DNA of 21,861 bases. It comes from Chloroflexota bacterium (GTDB lineage Bacteria > Chloroflexota > Ktedonobacteria > Ktedonobacterales > Ktedonobacteraceae). Positions within the stretch are counted from its first letter, which is position 1. The number at the start of each line of letters is the position of its first letter. A program made the position numbers and the translations under genes. Location of the stretch: NCBI GenBank assembly GCA_902812455.1, contig CADDZH010000092.1:1-21861 (forward strand), read 5' to 3'. The notes under the pieces were generated by a model. That model was not told where the DNA came from. It did no database searches and was given only the letters and a program-made list of their open reading frames with translations. Positions 14,835-21,729 of the stretch are shown one piece after another.

Positions 14835-15800
14835 TTAACTAGCGACCAGTGCGCCCCCGAGCACCATGACAATAGCCCCTAGCAATCTGGCGCGCAGGTT
14901 TCCTTCATGCAAGAACAGCCAGGCCCACAGGATAGTGAAGATGGCGCTCAGCTTGAAGAGCGCTGTCACATATCCTACCAGCCCGGTAGCGATGGCGGTA
15001 AATCCGAAGAGAGGCGCTACTCCGGCGATGAGGGCAGCGGCGAGAAACGCGCGGGGATGAGCGGCTAATCCTCCAAAGGCCACCTGTTTCTTTGATGTGC
15101 CGGTAGAAGGCGTATTAGTATCGTGGCGAACAAAGGGTAGCAGCGCATTGGGCGTCAACATGATCACAGTGATTACTGTTCCGAGCAGAGCTACGAGAGG
15201 ACCACTTGGAGGGTTCACATGCTCAATGGCCAACTTTTCAAGCACCGTCGTTATTCCCCATAGAGCGCTGGCGAGGAGAGCAAGCGCCGCTCCCGGCCTG
15301 CGCACCAGCACGAGGAGCGGCACCAGCAGCCCGGTACGCGCCTCCTGTACCTCCAACAAGTAGGCCCCGAACAGGATGGTAGCGACACCGAGGCTCTCTC
15401 GCAGGCCAGGGGTTTCACCCAGAGCAATCCAGGCCACGAGGAGCGTGAAGGCCGGGTTAAAAGTGAGCAAGGGAGTCACGAGCGAAGCATCAGCTCTGGA
15501 TAGCGCATCTGTAGAGAGCAGAGTAGCCAGCCAGTTAAAGAGGGCTGAGCCGAGGATGCCTGCGACAAAAATTATGTCTATCTGAGGGAGACGCGCTGTG
15601 CAAGAGAGGGATATGCTCGCTGGAAGTCCTTTTACCATGCATTGTGTGAGGAGAAGTGTTCCCGCAGCCAGGAGAGGAAGAGACGCTGCATTGACTGCCC
15701 ACGCTACAAGTGCCGGGCGTACATCGCGCAGCAGTTGCTTATTAAGGATTGGCAGTATGGATGTGAGAAGAGTAGCCGAGAGCGCCAGTACAGCCCACAT
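14835..15800 (-). CDS. DMT-superfamily (EamA-like) membrane transporter
   Basis: A 321-residue integral membrane protein with about ten hydrophobic spans and the internal two-fold repeat typical of drug/metabolite transporters. The first half ends in PLLTFNPAFTLLVAWIALGE followed by GVATILFGAYLLE; the second ends in KLSAIFTILWAWLFLHEGNL and GAIVMVLGGALVA. These are the usual EamA signatures. The substrate cannot be deduced. The ATG at 15800 is chosen because GAGGAGG precedes it; an in-frame ATG at 15863 would add a non-hydrophobic leader and has no such site. It is transcribed divergently from the Clp-type gene. Confidence 0.88.
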   Translation of the reverse strand: MWAVLALSATLLTSILPILNKQLLRDVRPALVAWAVNAASLPLLAAGTLLLTQCMVKGLPASISLSCTARLPQIDIIFVAGILGSALFNWLATLLSTDALSRADASLVTPLLTFNPAFTLLVAWIALGETPGLRESLGVATILFGAYLLEVQEARTGLLVPLLVLVRRPGAALALLASALWGITTVLEKLAIEHVNPPSGPLVALLGTVITVIMLTPNALLPFVRHDTNTPSTGTSKKQVAFGGLAAHPRAFLAAALIAGVAPLFGFTAIATGLVGYVTALFKLSAIFTILWAWLFLHEGNLRARLLGAIVMVLGGALVAS

Positions 15801-15898
15801 GTATCTGCTTCCTCCTCTGCAATGAGGCACAAAAGGCAAGGCTCCTAAGTCCGAGTGCAACAATATCCAACATGTTATATTATAAAGGAGAGCATACT

Positions 15899-15991
15899 AT
15901 GGATATTTCGTCGTCTTACAGTCAGTGGTTGCGTCTTCCTTTTTGTTCACCTATCAAAGATTCGATAGGAGAGGGTTCACAACCTCATTAA
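15899..15991 (+). CDS. 30-codon ORF directly upstream of and in frame with the Clp gene
   Basis: The ATG at 15899 has a strong AAAGGAG 8 bases upstream and a TATATTATA -10-like sequence just before that. The ORF encodes 30 residues (MDISSSYSQWLRLPFCSPIK and ten more) and ends in TAA at 15989. The next in-frame ATG, 12 bases later at 16004, begins the Clp-type protein, which has no good ribosome-binding site of its own. Either this is a leader peptide that couples translation to the ATPase, or it is the former N-terminus of the ATPase cut off by a nonsense change. The sequence alone cannot decide. Confidence 0.5.
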   Translation: MDISSSYSQWLRLPFCSPIKDSIGEGSQPH

Positions 15992-16003
15992 GCTAGAAAA
16001 TCC

Positions 16004-17884
16004 ATGAAAAGATCGTGGGACTCGCTGCTCAAGCGCAACAACGGTAAATCAGAGGGCCGCCCGCTGGATTTTCCCATTCCGGGGCCTACCCTTAGCCGGT
16101 ACGGTAGGGACCTGACCCGCTTGGCTCTTGCAGCCCAGCCGTTGGTTGGCCGTGAGGCCGAGATCTCTGAAATCTTCGAGGTTTTGTTGCGATGGCGGCA
16201 CAACAATGCGCTCATCATAGGCCGTCCCGGGGCGGGCAAGACTGCTCTGCTCGTCGAGCTAGCACGACAGATGGCGATGGGTATCGCGCCAGCCGGGCTT
16301 GCCGGTCGAGGGTTGGTGGAACTCAATGCTCGCGCCCTGATCGCCGGTACCAGCATGCGCGGGCAGTTTGAAGAGCGGGCGGCTGCTGTCGTTCGCGAAC
16401 TTCAGGGGTATCACGGCGCACTGGTAGTAGCATTCGATGATCTTACCTCCTTTCTTGCCACTGCCTCAGTAGGAGGAGTAGACCTGTTGCGCCTCTTCGG
16501 GCCAATACTTGAGTCATCGGTGACACCGGTTCTCGCTACAGCTAACGAGGATCTACTGCAGGAACATGTTGATCTCAAGCGCCAGGTAGAGGCCCAGTTC
16601 CAGGCGATTCAGCTCAATGAGCCGCCACACCAGCAGGTGCTCGAGATGCTCGAGTTATGGGCCGGAACTATCGAGGCTCATCATGGCGTTTCAATTCCTC
16701 CTGCAACTGTGGAACACGCTGCACACCTCGCGCGTCGTTTCATCAAGAAGCGGGCGCTTCCAGACTCTGCCCTGTCCCTGCTTGACCAGGCAGCCGCCGC
16801 TACCAGGCTGACGAGGGAACAAAACCCGATTGTAGGCCCTGAACAGGTGGCAGCCGTAGCCTCGCGCTGGACCGGCATTCCACTTCAAAATCTGCTCGAT
16901 GAGGAGGCTGCCCGCCTCGCCAACCTGGAAGCAGTGCTTCACCGGCGTGTAGTAGGACAGGATGCCGCCGTGACCGCAGTTGCAAACGCTGTTCGCAGGG
17001 TGCGTGCTCGCCTCACCGACCCGGGGCGACCTGTAGGCTCCTTCCTCTTCCTCGGCCCCACGGGTGTCGGCAAAACCGAACTGGCCCGCGCACTTGCGGC
17101 GCTGCTATTCCAGGATGAAGCAGCCATGGTGCGCATCGACATGTCCGAATATATGGAGAGACACCAGATTGCTCGCTTGATAGGTGCTCCTCCTGGCTAT
17201 GTTGGCTACGATCGAGGAGGTCAGCTTACCGACGCCGTTCGCCAGCGGCCCTACAGCATCGTTCTCCTTGATGAGTTGGAGAAGGCGCATTCAGACGTGT
17301 TCAATTTGTTGCTCCAGATCATGGAGGATGGACGCCTGACGGATGGCCTTGGCCAGACAGTCGATTTCCGGCATACCGTGATCATCATGACCTCGAACTG
17401 CGGCTCAGAGCACATCGTTGAACTTACCGCGGCCTCCGAGGAGGAGGTTCGGGAACGTGTCATGGAAGATGTCAGGGCCCAGTTCAAGCCCGAATTTCTC
17501 AACCGCATCGACGAGATCATTGTCTTCCATCGTCTCGGTCGTGATGAGATCCGGCGCGTAGTTGATATCCAGGTAGCCCGCTTGCAGGAGCGACTGGCAG
17601 AGGAGTACAAAATCGAATTGGTGCTGGCTCCGGCTGCGCGCGATTGGCTGGCAGACAAAGGTTATGACATCGAATACGGTGCCCGCCCGCTAAAGCGATT
17701 GATTCGGCGAGAACTGGAAGACAAGTTAGCCCTGCAAGTGGTGGCTGGAGAATTGCGCTCTGGAGGAGGCCGTGTGCTGGTTGATGTGGACACGAACCAG
17801 GATGGACATCTCATCGTTAAAAAAGAGGAGACACAGGTTCGTGTCTCCCCACCGCTCTCACGTGCTGTTGAAAGTGGTCATTAA
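16004..17884 (+). CDS. Clp-type AAA+ ATPase without N-domain (ClpB/ClpC-like)
   Basis: A 626-residue protein with two AAA+ modules. Module 1 has Walker A GRPGAGKT (73-80) and a Walker B-like VVAFDD (141-146), where the usual Asp-Glu is Asp-Asp, so hydrolysis at this site may be weakened. Module 2 has Walker A GPTGVGKT (351-358), the pore loop GYVGYD (398-403), Walker B IVLLDELEKAH (419-429), sensor-1 TSNCGS and sensor-2 GARPLKRL, all canonical. The Clp N-terminal substrate domain and the coiled-coil middle domain are absent. I see no ClpP-binding [LI]GF loop, so a disaggregase or remodelling role is more likely than proteolysis. ClpB and ClpC are typically over 800 residues. It is divergent from the DMT transporter. 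Its own RBS is weak; see the ORF at 15899. Confidence 0.92.
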   Translation: MKRSWDSLLKRNNGKSEGRPLDFPIPGPTLSRYGRDLTRLALAAQPLVGREAEISEIFEVLLRWRHNNALIIGRPGAGKTALLVELARQMAMGIAPAGLAGRGLVELNARALIAGTSMRGQFEERAAAVVRELQGYHGALVVAFDDLTSFLATASVGGVDLLRLFGPILESSVTPVLATANEDLLQEHVDLKRQVEAQFQAIQLNEPPHQQVLEMLELWAGTIEAHHGVSIPPATVEHAAHLARRFIKKRALPDSALSLLDQAAAATRLTREQNPIVGPEQVAAVASRWTGIPLQNLLDEEAARLANLEAVLHRRVVGQDAAVTAVANAVRRVRARLTDPGRPVGSFLFLGPTGVGKTELARALAALLFQDEAAMVRIDMSEYMERHQIARLIGAPPGYVGYDRGGQLTDAVRQRPYSIVLLDELEKAHSDVFNLLLQIMEDGRLTDGLGQTVDFRHTVIIMTSNCGSEHIVELTAASEEEVRERVMEDVRAQFKPEFLNRIDEIIVFHRLGRDEIRRVVDIQVARLQERLAEEYKIELVLAPAARDWLADKGYDIEYGARPLKRLIRRELEDKLALQVVAGELRSGGGRVLVDVDTNQDGHLIVKKEETQVRVSPPLSRAVESGH

Positions 17885-17888
17885 CCTC

Positions 17889-18197
17889 TTACCGGTGCAA
17901 TGGCATCTCTTGTGGATACTCTACCTGCGGCTGCTCATACTCTGGCTGCCGAGGCTCATACTCACGCGCAGCTTCTTGTGGATCTGATACCGGCTGCTGT
18001 TGCGGCTGGTAGCCTTGTTCATAGCTTTGATAAGAATCCCGCGCCTGCTGCGTATAGGGCATCGTTAGCTTTTCTCTATTATTCAGCCAGCGTACAAGTG
18101 CCTAGATGACTACTATCAACAGTACAATTCCAAGTATCATGCCTACAAGCATCATAGGCATGCCGGGCCAACTATAACCATATCCGGGCATCATCAT
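17889..18197 (-). pseudogene. Small membrane protein interrupted by in-frame TAG
   Basis: From the ATG at 18197 (GAGAGG upstream), the frame reads a Met/Gly/Pro-rich start, MMMPGYGYSWPGMPMMLVGM, and a hydrophobic span ending LLIVVI. A TAG stop (18102-18104) follows at codon 32. The same frame then continues ALVRWLNNREKLTM and a Gln/Pro/Tyr/Glu-rich tail (QGYQPQQQP, EYEPRQPEYEQPQ) to a TAA at 17889, 103 codons in all. 'ALVRWLNNR' directly after a span is what small Ktedonobacteria-type membrane proteins of this kind usually show, so the TAG looks like a recent nonsense mutation or a sequencing error. Alternatively it is two tiny genes (18102-18197 and 17889-18062). Confidence 0.6.
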
Positions 18198-18290
18198 ATA
18201 TGTATCCTCTCTTTCTAAGCTACCTGGTAAGTTGATATCGACCAGGAAGCTCCCTTTTTAACTTGCTACTAGAATTATCGCTCCCTCCAG

Positions 18291-18338
18291 TCACAAATTC
18301 ATCACACCGGTTGCCTCCAATATCACACTCGCATCACA
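18291..18338. promoter_or_regulatory. Four TCAC half-sites, spacing 11-21-11
   Basis: TCACA occurs at 18291, 18302, 18323 and 18334: two 11-base direct-repeat pairs with 21 bases between pairs. It lies about 95 bases upstream of the small membrane-protein gene that starts at 18197 on the minus strand. Direct repeats one helical turn apart are the usual binding mode of PhoB/OmpR-type response regulators. It mirrors the array at 18366-18412. Confidence 0.6.
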
Positions 18339-18365
18339 ACTTACTCAATGGGGTTTGGGAATTTT

Positions 18366-18412
18366 GTGAGGATTTCGTGACGATGCGGCTAAGAAATGTG
18401 ACAGCTTCGTGA
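18366..18412. promoter_or_regulatory. Four GTGA half-sites, spacing 11-21-11 (mirror array)
   Basis: GTGA occurs at 18366, 18377, 18398 and 18409, with flanks resembling TTYGTGA. The spacing is identical to that of the TCAC array at 18291-18338, in the opposite orientation. It lies about 85 bases upstream of the plus-strand gene at 18497. One regulator probably controls both divergent genes. Confidence 0.6.
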
Positions 18413-18496
18413 GCTCGATACTGCATACTTCAAATCAATAACTGTCATTTAAAGTACGGACAAAAACATTCGGGTTTCAGGAAAGAGAGATATGCT

Positions 18497-18784
18497 ATGT
18501 TCCGTCAAACTAAAGCGTTGCGTATACTTGCCGGGGGAATCTTTTTCATCGCTCTCGCTCTGGCCTTCTTCTTAGCGATAAGCGGGGGAAGTTTCTTGTA
18601 CGCCGGCTTCTGGCCATTGATCCTGGTACTACTGGCAGTTTCCTCTATGGTAGGGGGCCTGGTGATGGCGAGGTTAATTATGAAGAGCCCGAAAGTAGCG
18701 GTTACAATACCTCGCCAACAAAGATATCAGTCGCAGCAGGAAGTACCGGAGGTCTTTCAAAAAGAATTTGCTCGCTACCTTTAG
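18497..18784 (+). CDS. Small two-span membrane protein, unknown
   Basis: A 95-residue protein with two hydrophobic spans (about 10-30 and 35-60) and a basic, polar C-terminal tail (TIPRQQRYQSQQEVPEVFQK). The start ATG at 18497 has GAAAGAGAG upstream. No family or catalytic motif is recognised. It is divergent from the interrupted membrane-protein gene (17889-18197). The region between them carries a symmetrical response-regulator-like half-site array, suggesting regulated, possibly envelope-stress-linked, expression. Confidence 0.7.
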   Translation: MFRQTKALRILAGGIFFIALALAFFLAISGGSFLYAGFWPLILVLLAVSSMVGGLVMARLIMKSPKVAVTIPRQQRYQSQQEVPEVFQKEFARYL

Positions 18785-18792
18785 CAAGCCGC

Positions 18793-18824
18793 AAAAAAGA
18801 GGGGACGCAGTTCTGCATCCCCTC
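18793..18824 (-). terminator. Rho-independent terminator after the MerT-like operon
   Basis: In minus-strand sense, a stem GAGGGGA/TCCCCTC with an extended inner GCA/TGC pairing (18799-18824) is followed directly by six T (18793-18798). It lies 8 bases beyond the stop of the gene at 18832, so it ends that transcript. The tail of the convergent gene at 18497 is just beyond it. Confidence 0.85.
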
Positions 18825-18831
18825 ACTGTTC

Positions 18832-19305
18832 TTAATGATGCGGGAAGAGAGCACCCATGGGCACGCCTGCCGAGAACATCACCGGCATAACGAGTTCCGT
18901 CCAGAGGATGAAGGTTATCCCGGCCGCCAGACCCATCAAACCTGCCGTCTTCCAGTAGGAATGGATTGCTACCTCCCGTGAGTAACCGGCAAACGCGGGA
19001 CGAGCCACAAAGTAGCTGGCGATCAACACCAGAACGATGGAAACGAGTGCCCAGATAGGTGTCCATCCCAGCCCAAAAAGCAAGTTGTTTCCCACCGCAA
19101 AGTAAGCAGTACCCAGGCCCAGCCCGCTAAGCAGAGCTGGCACGAGGCCGAGACTACAGCAGTTTACCGGTAGCCAACCAGCCAGGAAGCCTAGCGAAGC
19201 AATTGCCCCACGGTTGGCACAGAAACCCTCTTGCACTCCGGTACGCGGCACCGGTTGCGGCTGTGGTTGGGGCTGTAGCTGGGTGCCTTTGAGAATATCA
19301 GCCAT
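18832..19305 (-). CDS. Membrane protein with vicinal Cys pair (MerT-like)
   Basis: A 157-residue protein. A Gln-Pro-rich N-terminus (QPQPQPQPVP) precedes about four hydrophobic spans. The first span carries a vicinal Cys pair in LPVNCCSLGLVPALLSGLGL (Cys49, Cys50), followed by a Gly/Ala-rich turn. This layout is reminiscent of MerT-type mercuric-ion permeases, where a Cys-Cys in the first span accepts the metal. The usual MerT length is about 116 residues with three spans, so this is a relative or look-alike, not a certain MerT. It starts 17 bases after the stop of the Cys-Sec paralogue at 19323-19748 and has AAAGGTAGG upstream, so the two form an operon closed by the terminator at 18793-18824. 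Confidence 0.7.
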   Translation of the reverse strand: MADILKGTQLQPQPQPQPVPRTGVQEGFCANRGAIASLGFLAGWLPVNCCSLGLVPALLSGLGLGTAYFAVGNNLLFGLGWTPIWALVSIVLVLIASYFVARPAFAGYSREVAIHSYWKTAGLMGLAAGITFILWTELVMPVMFSAGVPMGALFPHH

Positions 19306-19322
19306 GTTCTACCTACCTTTCT

Positions 19323-19748
19323 TTAGACCTTGAGATGGAATACATTCCTGAGGATGTCGTACACAATCGGCGACAGAAGAATAAACCACACCAGGTAACC
19401 ACCCACAGCCCAACCAGCAGTGCGTATCAAGTTGTGGGTATACAGGCGCTTGAACGCATCGCCAGACATGTGCGGTCTGAACCGCCGCACCGAAAGATAG
19501 GTAACGCCCAGGACAAAGAGAACGCCGATGAGTAATCCGGCCAATGCTTCGAACTGCATGTTGAGAAACTTTCCCAGGACCCCTGCCAGGGATCCGGCGC
19601 CTACTCCCATTAAGCTGAGAGCAACAGCGCCACTTCCTCAACAGCCAGTTGCGACCAGTCCCGCGAGCACCCCGCTAATGGGTGCGCGTGATTTTGTCAA
19701 TTCTGGTGGTACAGCATACGCTGCGCTTCTCTCAGTTACTTTAGCCAT
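19323..19748 (-). CDS. MerT-like membrane protein with in-frame UGA: putative selenoprotein
   Basis: Reading through one TGA (19638-19640) gives a 141-residue protein. The ATG at 19748 has AAAGG upstream. The first span reads GVLAGLVATGC-U-GSGAVALSLMG, so the UGA is codon 37, directly after Cys36. This converts the vicinal Cys-Cys typical of MerT-type permeases, and seen intact in its operon partner, into Cys-Sec. Two further spans follow (ALAGLLIGVLFVLGVTYL and GWAVGGYLVWFILLSPIV), giving MerT-like three-span topology with a short loop RRFRPH. The halves on each side of the UGA are in the same frame, and the fragment starting at 19610 would lack the first span. An extended hairpin follows the UGA, and selC lies about 0.7 kb away. 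The alternative is a pseudogene. The metal or metalloid substrate is unknown. Confidence 0.75.
19590..19640 (-). promoter_or_regulatory. UGA Sec codon plus SECIS-like hairpin (MerT-like gene)
   Basis: In mRNA sense, counting from the base after UGA, GGCGC (7-11; 19627-19631) pairs with GCGCC (38-42; 19596-19600). Inside it, GCUCUC (16-21) pairs with GGGAGU (30-35, with two G-U pairs) and closes an eight-base loop AGCUUAAU (19609-19616). An outer GGA/UCC pairing is also possible. The loop starts 21 nucleotides after the UGA and has a G in its first two positions, as expected for bacterial SECIS elements. Confidence 0.55.
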
Positions 19749-20003
19749 ATTCACTGCCTTTCTTGTGAACGACTTATAGCCGACGGCTCTGTAGCAAACA
19801 GAGATAGCCATATGGCCCAAAGGGCCAAACGCTTTACTAAAACGAATAACTACGTGATGACGGAACAATACTGAACAAGTACGCACTACAGGTTCCAGTT
19901 TACGAAGCACACACTTTATTCACCCTGCCCTTCCTGGCGCTCAGTAACCCTGCCTCTCCACCAGAATCTACTCAATATTCCTATTGGAGAGAGGAAAAAT
20001 GAG

Positions 20004-20267
20004 TTAAGAAGTGACGGGCGCAGTGCGACCACTGAAGATAAGATAGATGCCGATGAGCATCAGTATCGCTCCTGGCACGAAGAGGAAGAACACCATGGCC
20101 TGGTTTACCACCACGGCATTCGCATTCATCCCTGACATGTGTGACATGCCCATGTTCACTGGTGGTGGTATCAGATACAGATGCATCGCCGGGCCGATGA
20201 AGGGCGCCAGGAACACCCACAAACCGATGATAAATAAAATAACTCCAAGGACTCGAACACGCGACAT
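20004..20267 (-). CDS. Small two-span membrane protein, unknown
   Basis: An 87-residue protein with two hydrophobic spans: VLGVILFIIGLWVFLAPFIG and AMVFFLFVPGAILMLIGIYL. They are joined by a Met/His-rich loop (NMGMSHMSGMNANAV) facing one side of the membrane. Met- and His-rich loops are often metal-binding, which would fit the neighbouring MerT-like genes, but this is an inference. The ATG at 20267 is chosen for GGAGGTG upstream; an in-frame ATG at 20282 would overlap that site. It lies about 255 bases upstream of the MerT-like operon on the same strand. Confidence 0.75.
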   Translation of the reverse strand: MSRVRVLGVILFIIGLWVFLAPFIGPAMHLYLIPPPVNMGMSHMSGMNANAVVVNQAMVFFLFVPGAILMLIGIYLIFSGRTAPVTS

Positions 20268-20425
20268 CTCTGTCACCTCCATATCTCTACAAATAGACAG
20301 CCCTTAGAATACATCCTTCCTACATCAATAAAGTGTAGCACAAGGAATACATATGCGCAAGAGGTTCATACAACGATACAATTATGTCACATGCTAGTAT
20401 TGAATATTTTTTCCTGTTCAAGAGT

Positions 20426-20454
20426 TTGACAGGAATGCAGCGAAATGGCACAAT
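20426..20454 (+). promoter_or_regulatory. Sigma-70-type promoter of selC
   Basis: TTGACA (20426-20431, perfect -35), a 17-base spacer, and CACAAT (20449-20454, 4 of 6 to TATAAT). Transcription would begin about 20461, seven bases before the mature tRNA 5' end. Confidence 0.7.
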
Positions 20455-20467
20455 AGGGCCGTAACAT

Positions 20468-20566
20468 GGAGGTGTAGGGGCCCCGGTGGGTCTCACCGTC
20501 TTCAAAACGGCTGGGGGGTCGCTCGGTGCGGCCCCTGGTGGGTTCGACTCCCATACGCCTCTGCCA
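20468..20566 (+). tRNA. selC: tRNA-Sec (UCA)
   Basis: Selenocysteine tRNA, the carrier that decodes UGA with SelB. The 99-base gene ends in an encoded CCA. The anticodon loop is CUUCAAA, with UCA as anticodon. The acceptor stem is eight base pairs (GGAGGUGU with ACGCCUCU, including G-U pairs). The D-stem is six base pairs (GGGGCC with GGUCUC), a Sec-specific feature. There is a long GC-rich variable arm (GGGG...CGC-UCGGU-GCG...CCCC) and a T-loop GUUCGACU. Its presence shows that the genome can insert selenocysteine, provided selA, selB and selD exist elsewhere; none is in this window. It is the key support for the two UGA-containing genes at 12958 and 19323. Confidence 0.96.
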
Positions 20567-20756
20567 GAACCACTTCTATTGCAGGAATCCACTTACAGAA
20601 ATACTATCGCCTTTTGAGAAAACTTCTCTAATACACAATACGTTTTTGCCCTTAGACAGATTACAGAATGCAAAAAGTTCGTACTTGCATCGTCTTTATA
20701 GTAGAATGGTAGAGTATCATTCTTACAGGAGCGAATTCAAGAAAGGAGCAGATTGC

Positions 20757-21173
20757 ATGTCAGAGGAGCAGATGAAGACAAACGATCGTCGCCTTTATGA
20801 AGAGGCCTGGAATCAAGGGAACATGTCGGTAGTTGATGATCTCATTGCCCCGAACTACGTTGGGCACGATCCCCTCAGCCCGATTCACGGCCCTGAAGGC
20901 TTCAAACAGTATATTGAGATGATCCGCAGCGCTTTCCCCGATGCACATATGACGATTGAGGAGCAGATTGCTGAAGGAGACAAGCTGGTGACTCGCTGGA
21001 CGGCGACCGGCACGCACCGGGGCCCGCTTATGGGTATTCCCCCAACGGAGAAGCATGTAACCGTAACCGGGATTGTGATTGGTCGCTATGAGAATGGGAA
21101 GGTCGTGGAAAGCTGGGGCAACTGGGATACGCTGGGCATGCTGCAACAACTCGGTGTCGTCCCTGCGCCATAA
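20757..21173 (+). CDS. SnoaL-like / ester-cyclase family protein
   Basis: A 138-residue protein of the NTF2-like SnoaL/ester cyclase type: RRLYEEAWNQGNMSVVDDLI, APNYVGHDP, GPEGFKQYIEMIRSAFPDAH, EGDKLVTRWTATGTHRG, then GIVIGRYENGKVVESWGNWD. The full domain is present. The family folds into a cone-shaped cavity that binds small hydrophobic molecules; some members are polyketide cyclases, but many small stand-alone members have no known substrate. The ATG at 20757 has AAGGAG 9 bases upstream and matches the expected N-terminus. It follows selC by about 190 bases on the same strand; no functional link is apparent. Confidence 0.92.
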   Translation: MSEEQMKTNDRRLYEEAWNQGNMSVVDDLIAPNYVGHDPLSPIHGPEGFKQYIEMIRSAFPDAHMTIEEQIAEGDKLVTRWTATGTHRGPLMGIPPTEKHVTVTGIVIGRYENGKVVESWGNWDTLGMLQQLGVVPAP

Positions 21174-21230
21174 TTGTTCAGAATGAGTGGAACGGGCGGA
21201 CAACTACAAGAGCCAACCAACATTGATGAT

Positions 21231-21307
21231 GGGAAACGGGCGGGTGACCATAAAGGCACCAATAGCCCGGCCTTGATTGGGGGAAACGGACGGGCGACCA
21301 TAAAGGC
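21231..21307. repeat. Direct repeat, two ~27-base copies
   Basis: Copies at 21231-21257 and 21281-21307 share the pattern gggaaacgg, then cggg, then gaccataaaggc, differing at two positions. They are separated by 23 bases. A partial relative (aacgggcgga) lies just upstream at about 21191. They could be intergenic repeat remnants or binding sites. Confidence 0.65.
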
Positions 21308-21404
21308 TCACCCCGCAGCCACCCAGCCCCGCTCGCTCCTACGATATACGCCGTGTGGTTGCATTGTGTGTTGTTGGGGTAGAATGAGGAAAAAGGATAA
21401 CCAC

Positions 21405-21433
21405 TGGACATTCGGGCAGGAATCTGGCATAAT
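21405..21433 (+). promoter_or_regulatory. Sigma-70-type promoter-like sequence
   Basis: TGGACA (21405-21410, 5 of 6), exactly 17 bases, then CATAAT (21428-21433, 5 of 6) preceded by TG. It points towards the right end of the window. The transcript it would make has no convincing gene within the window, so the target could lie beyond the edge or be an RNA. Confidence 0.4.
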
Positions 21434-21664
21434 ACATAGCAACACAACAGAATAGCAACAGAACATCGAGCAAAAGCGACGATGGGGAAAAGTAAGCAGA
21501 TGGGAAAGCCACAGAGAGAAAGAGCCACCGGCTGCAAGCCCTTTTGCGGAACCGGCTGCTGAAGTTCGCCCCTGAGCTGGCTGTTGAGCAGGTCTTTTTC
21601 CTGGGTAGACAGCCCCGGCTATGCCCTCGTTACCAGGCAAACCAAGAGGAATCCTGCATTTCAT

Positions 21665-21729
21665 GGGCGCGATCAATCGGGTTCCACGATAAATCGGGGA
21701 CCTACGGGCGCAATAAATTGGGCCCCTAC
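21665..21729. repeat. cgataaatcg-type repeat, three units
   Basis: Three imperfect units of 20-24 bases: gggcgcgatcaatcgggttc (21665), cacgataaatcgggg... (21685) and gggcgcaataaattggg... (21706), the last two ending in ctac. Same family as 358-400. Confidence 0.6.

Noticed and set aside
15841..15870. CIRCE-like GAGTGC half-site upstream of the Clp-type gene
   Set aside because: The matching left arm GCACTC is missing at the required distance.
18102..18104. Pyrrolysine at the in-frame TAG
   Set aside because: No methylamine methyltransferase or pyl gene is present, and the protein type is unrelated to known Pyl proteins.
17900..18109. Plus-strand ORF after the Clp gene
   Set aside because: It is the reverse complement of the Gln/Pro/Tyr-rich tail on the minus strand and has no ribosome-binding site.
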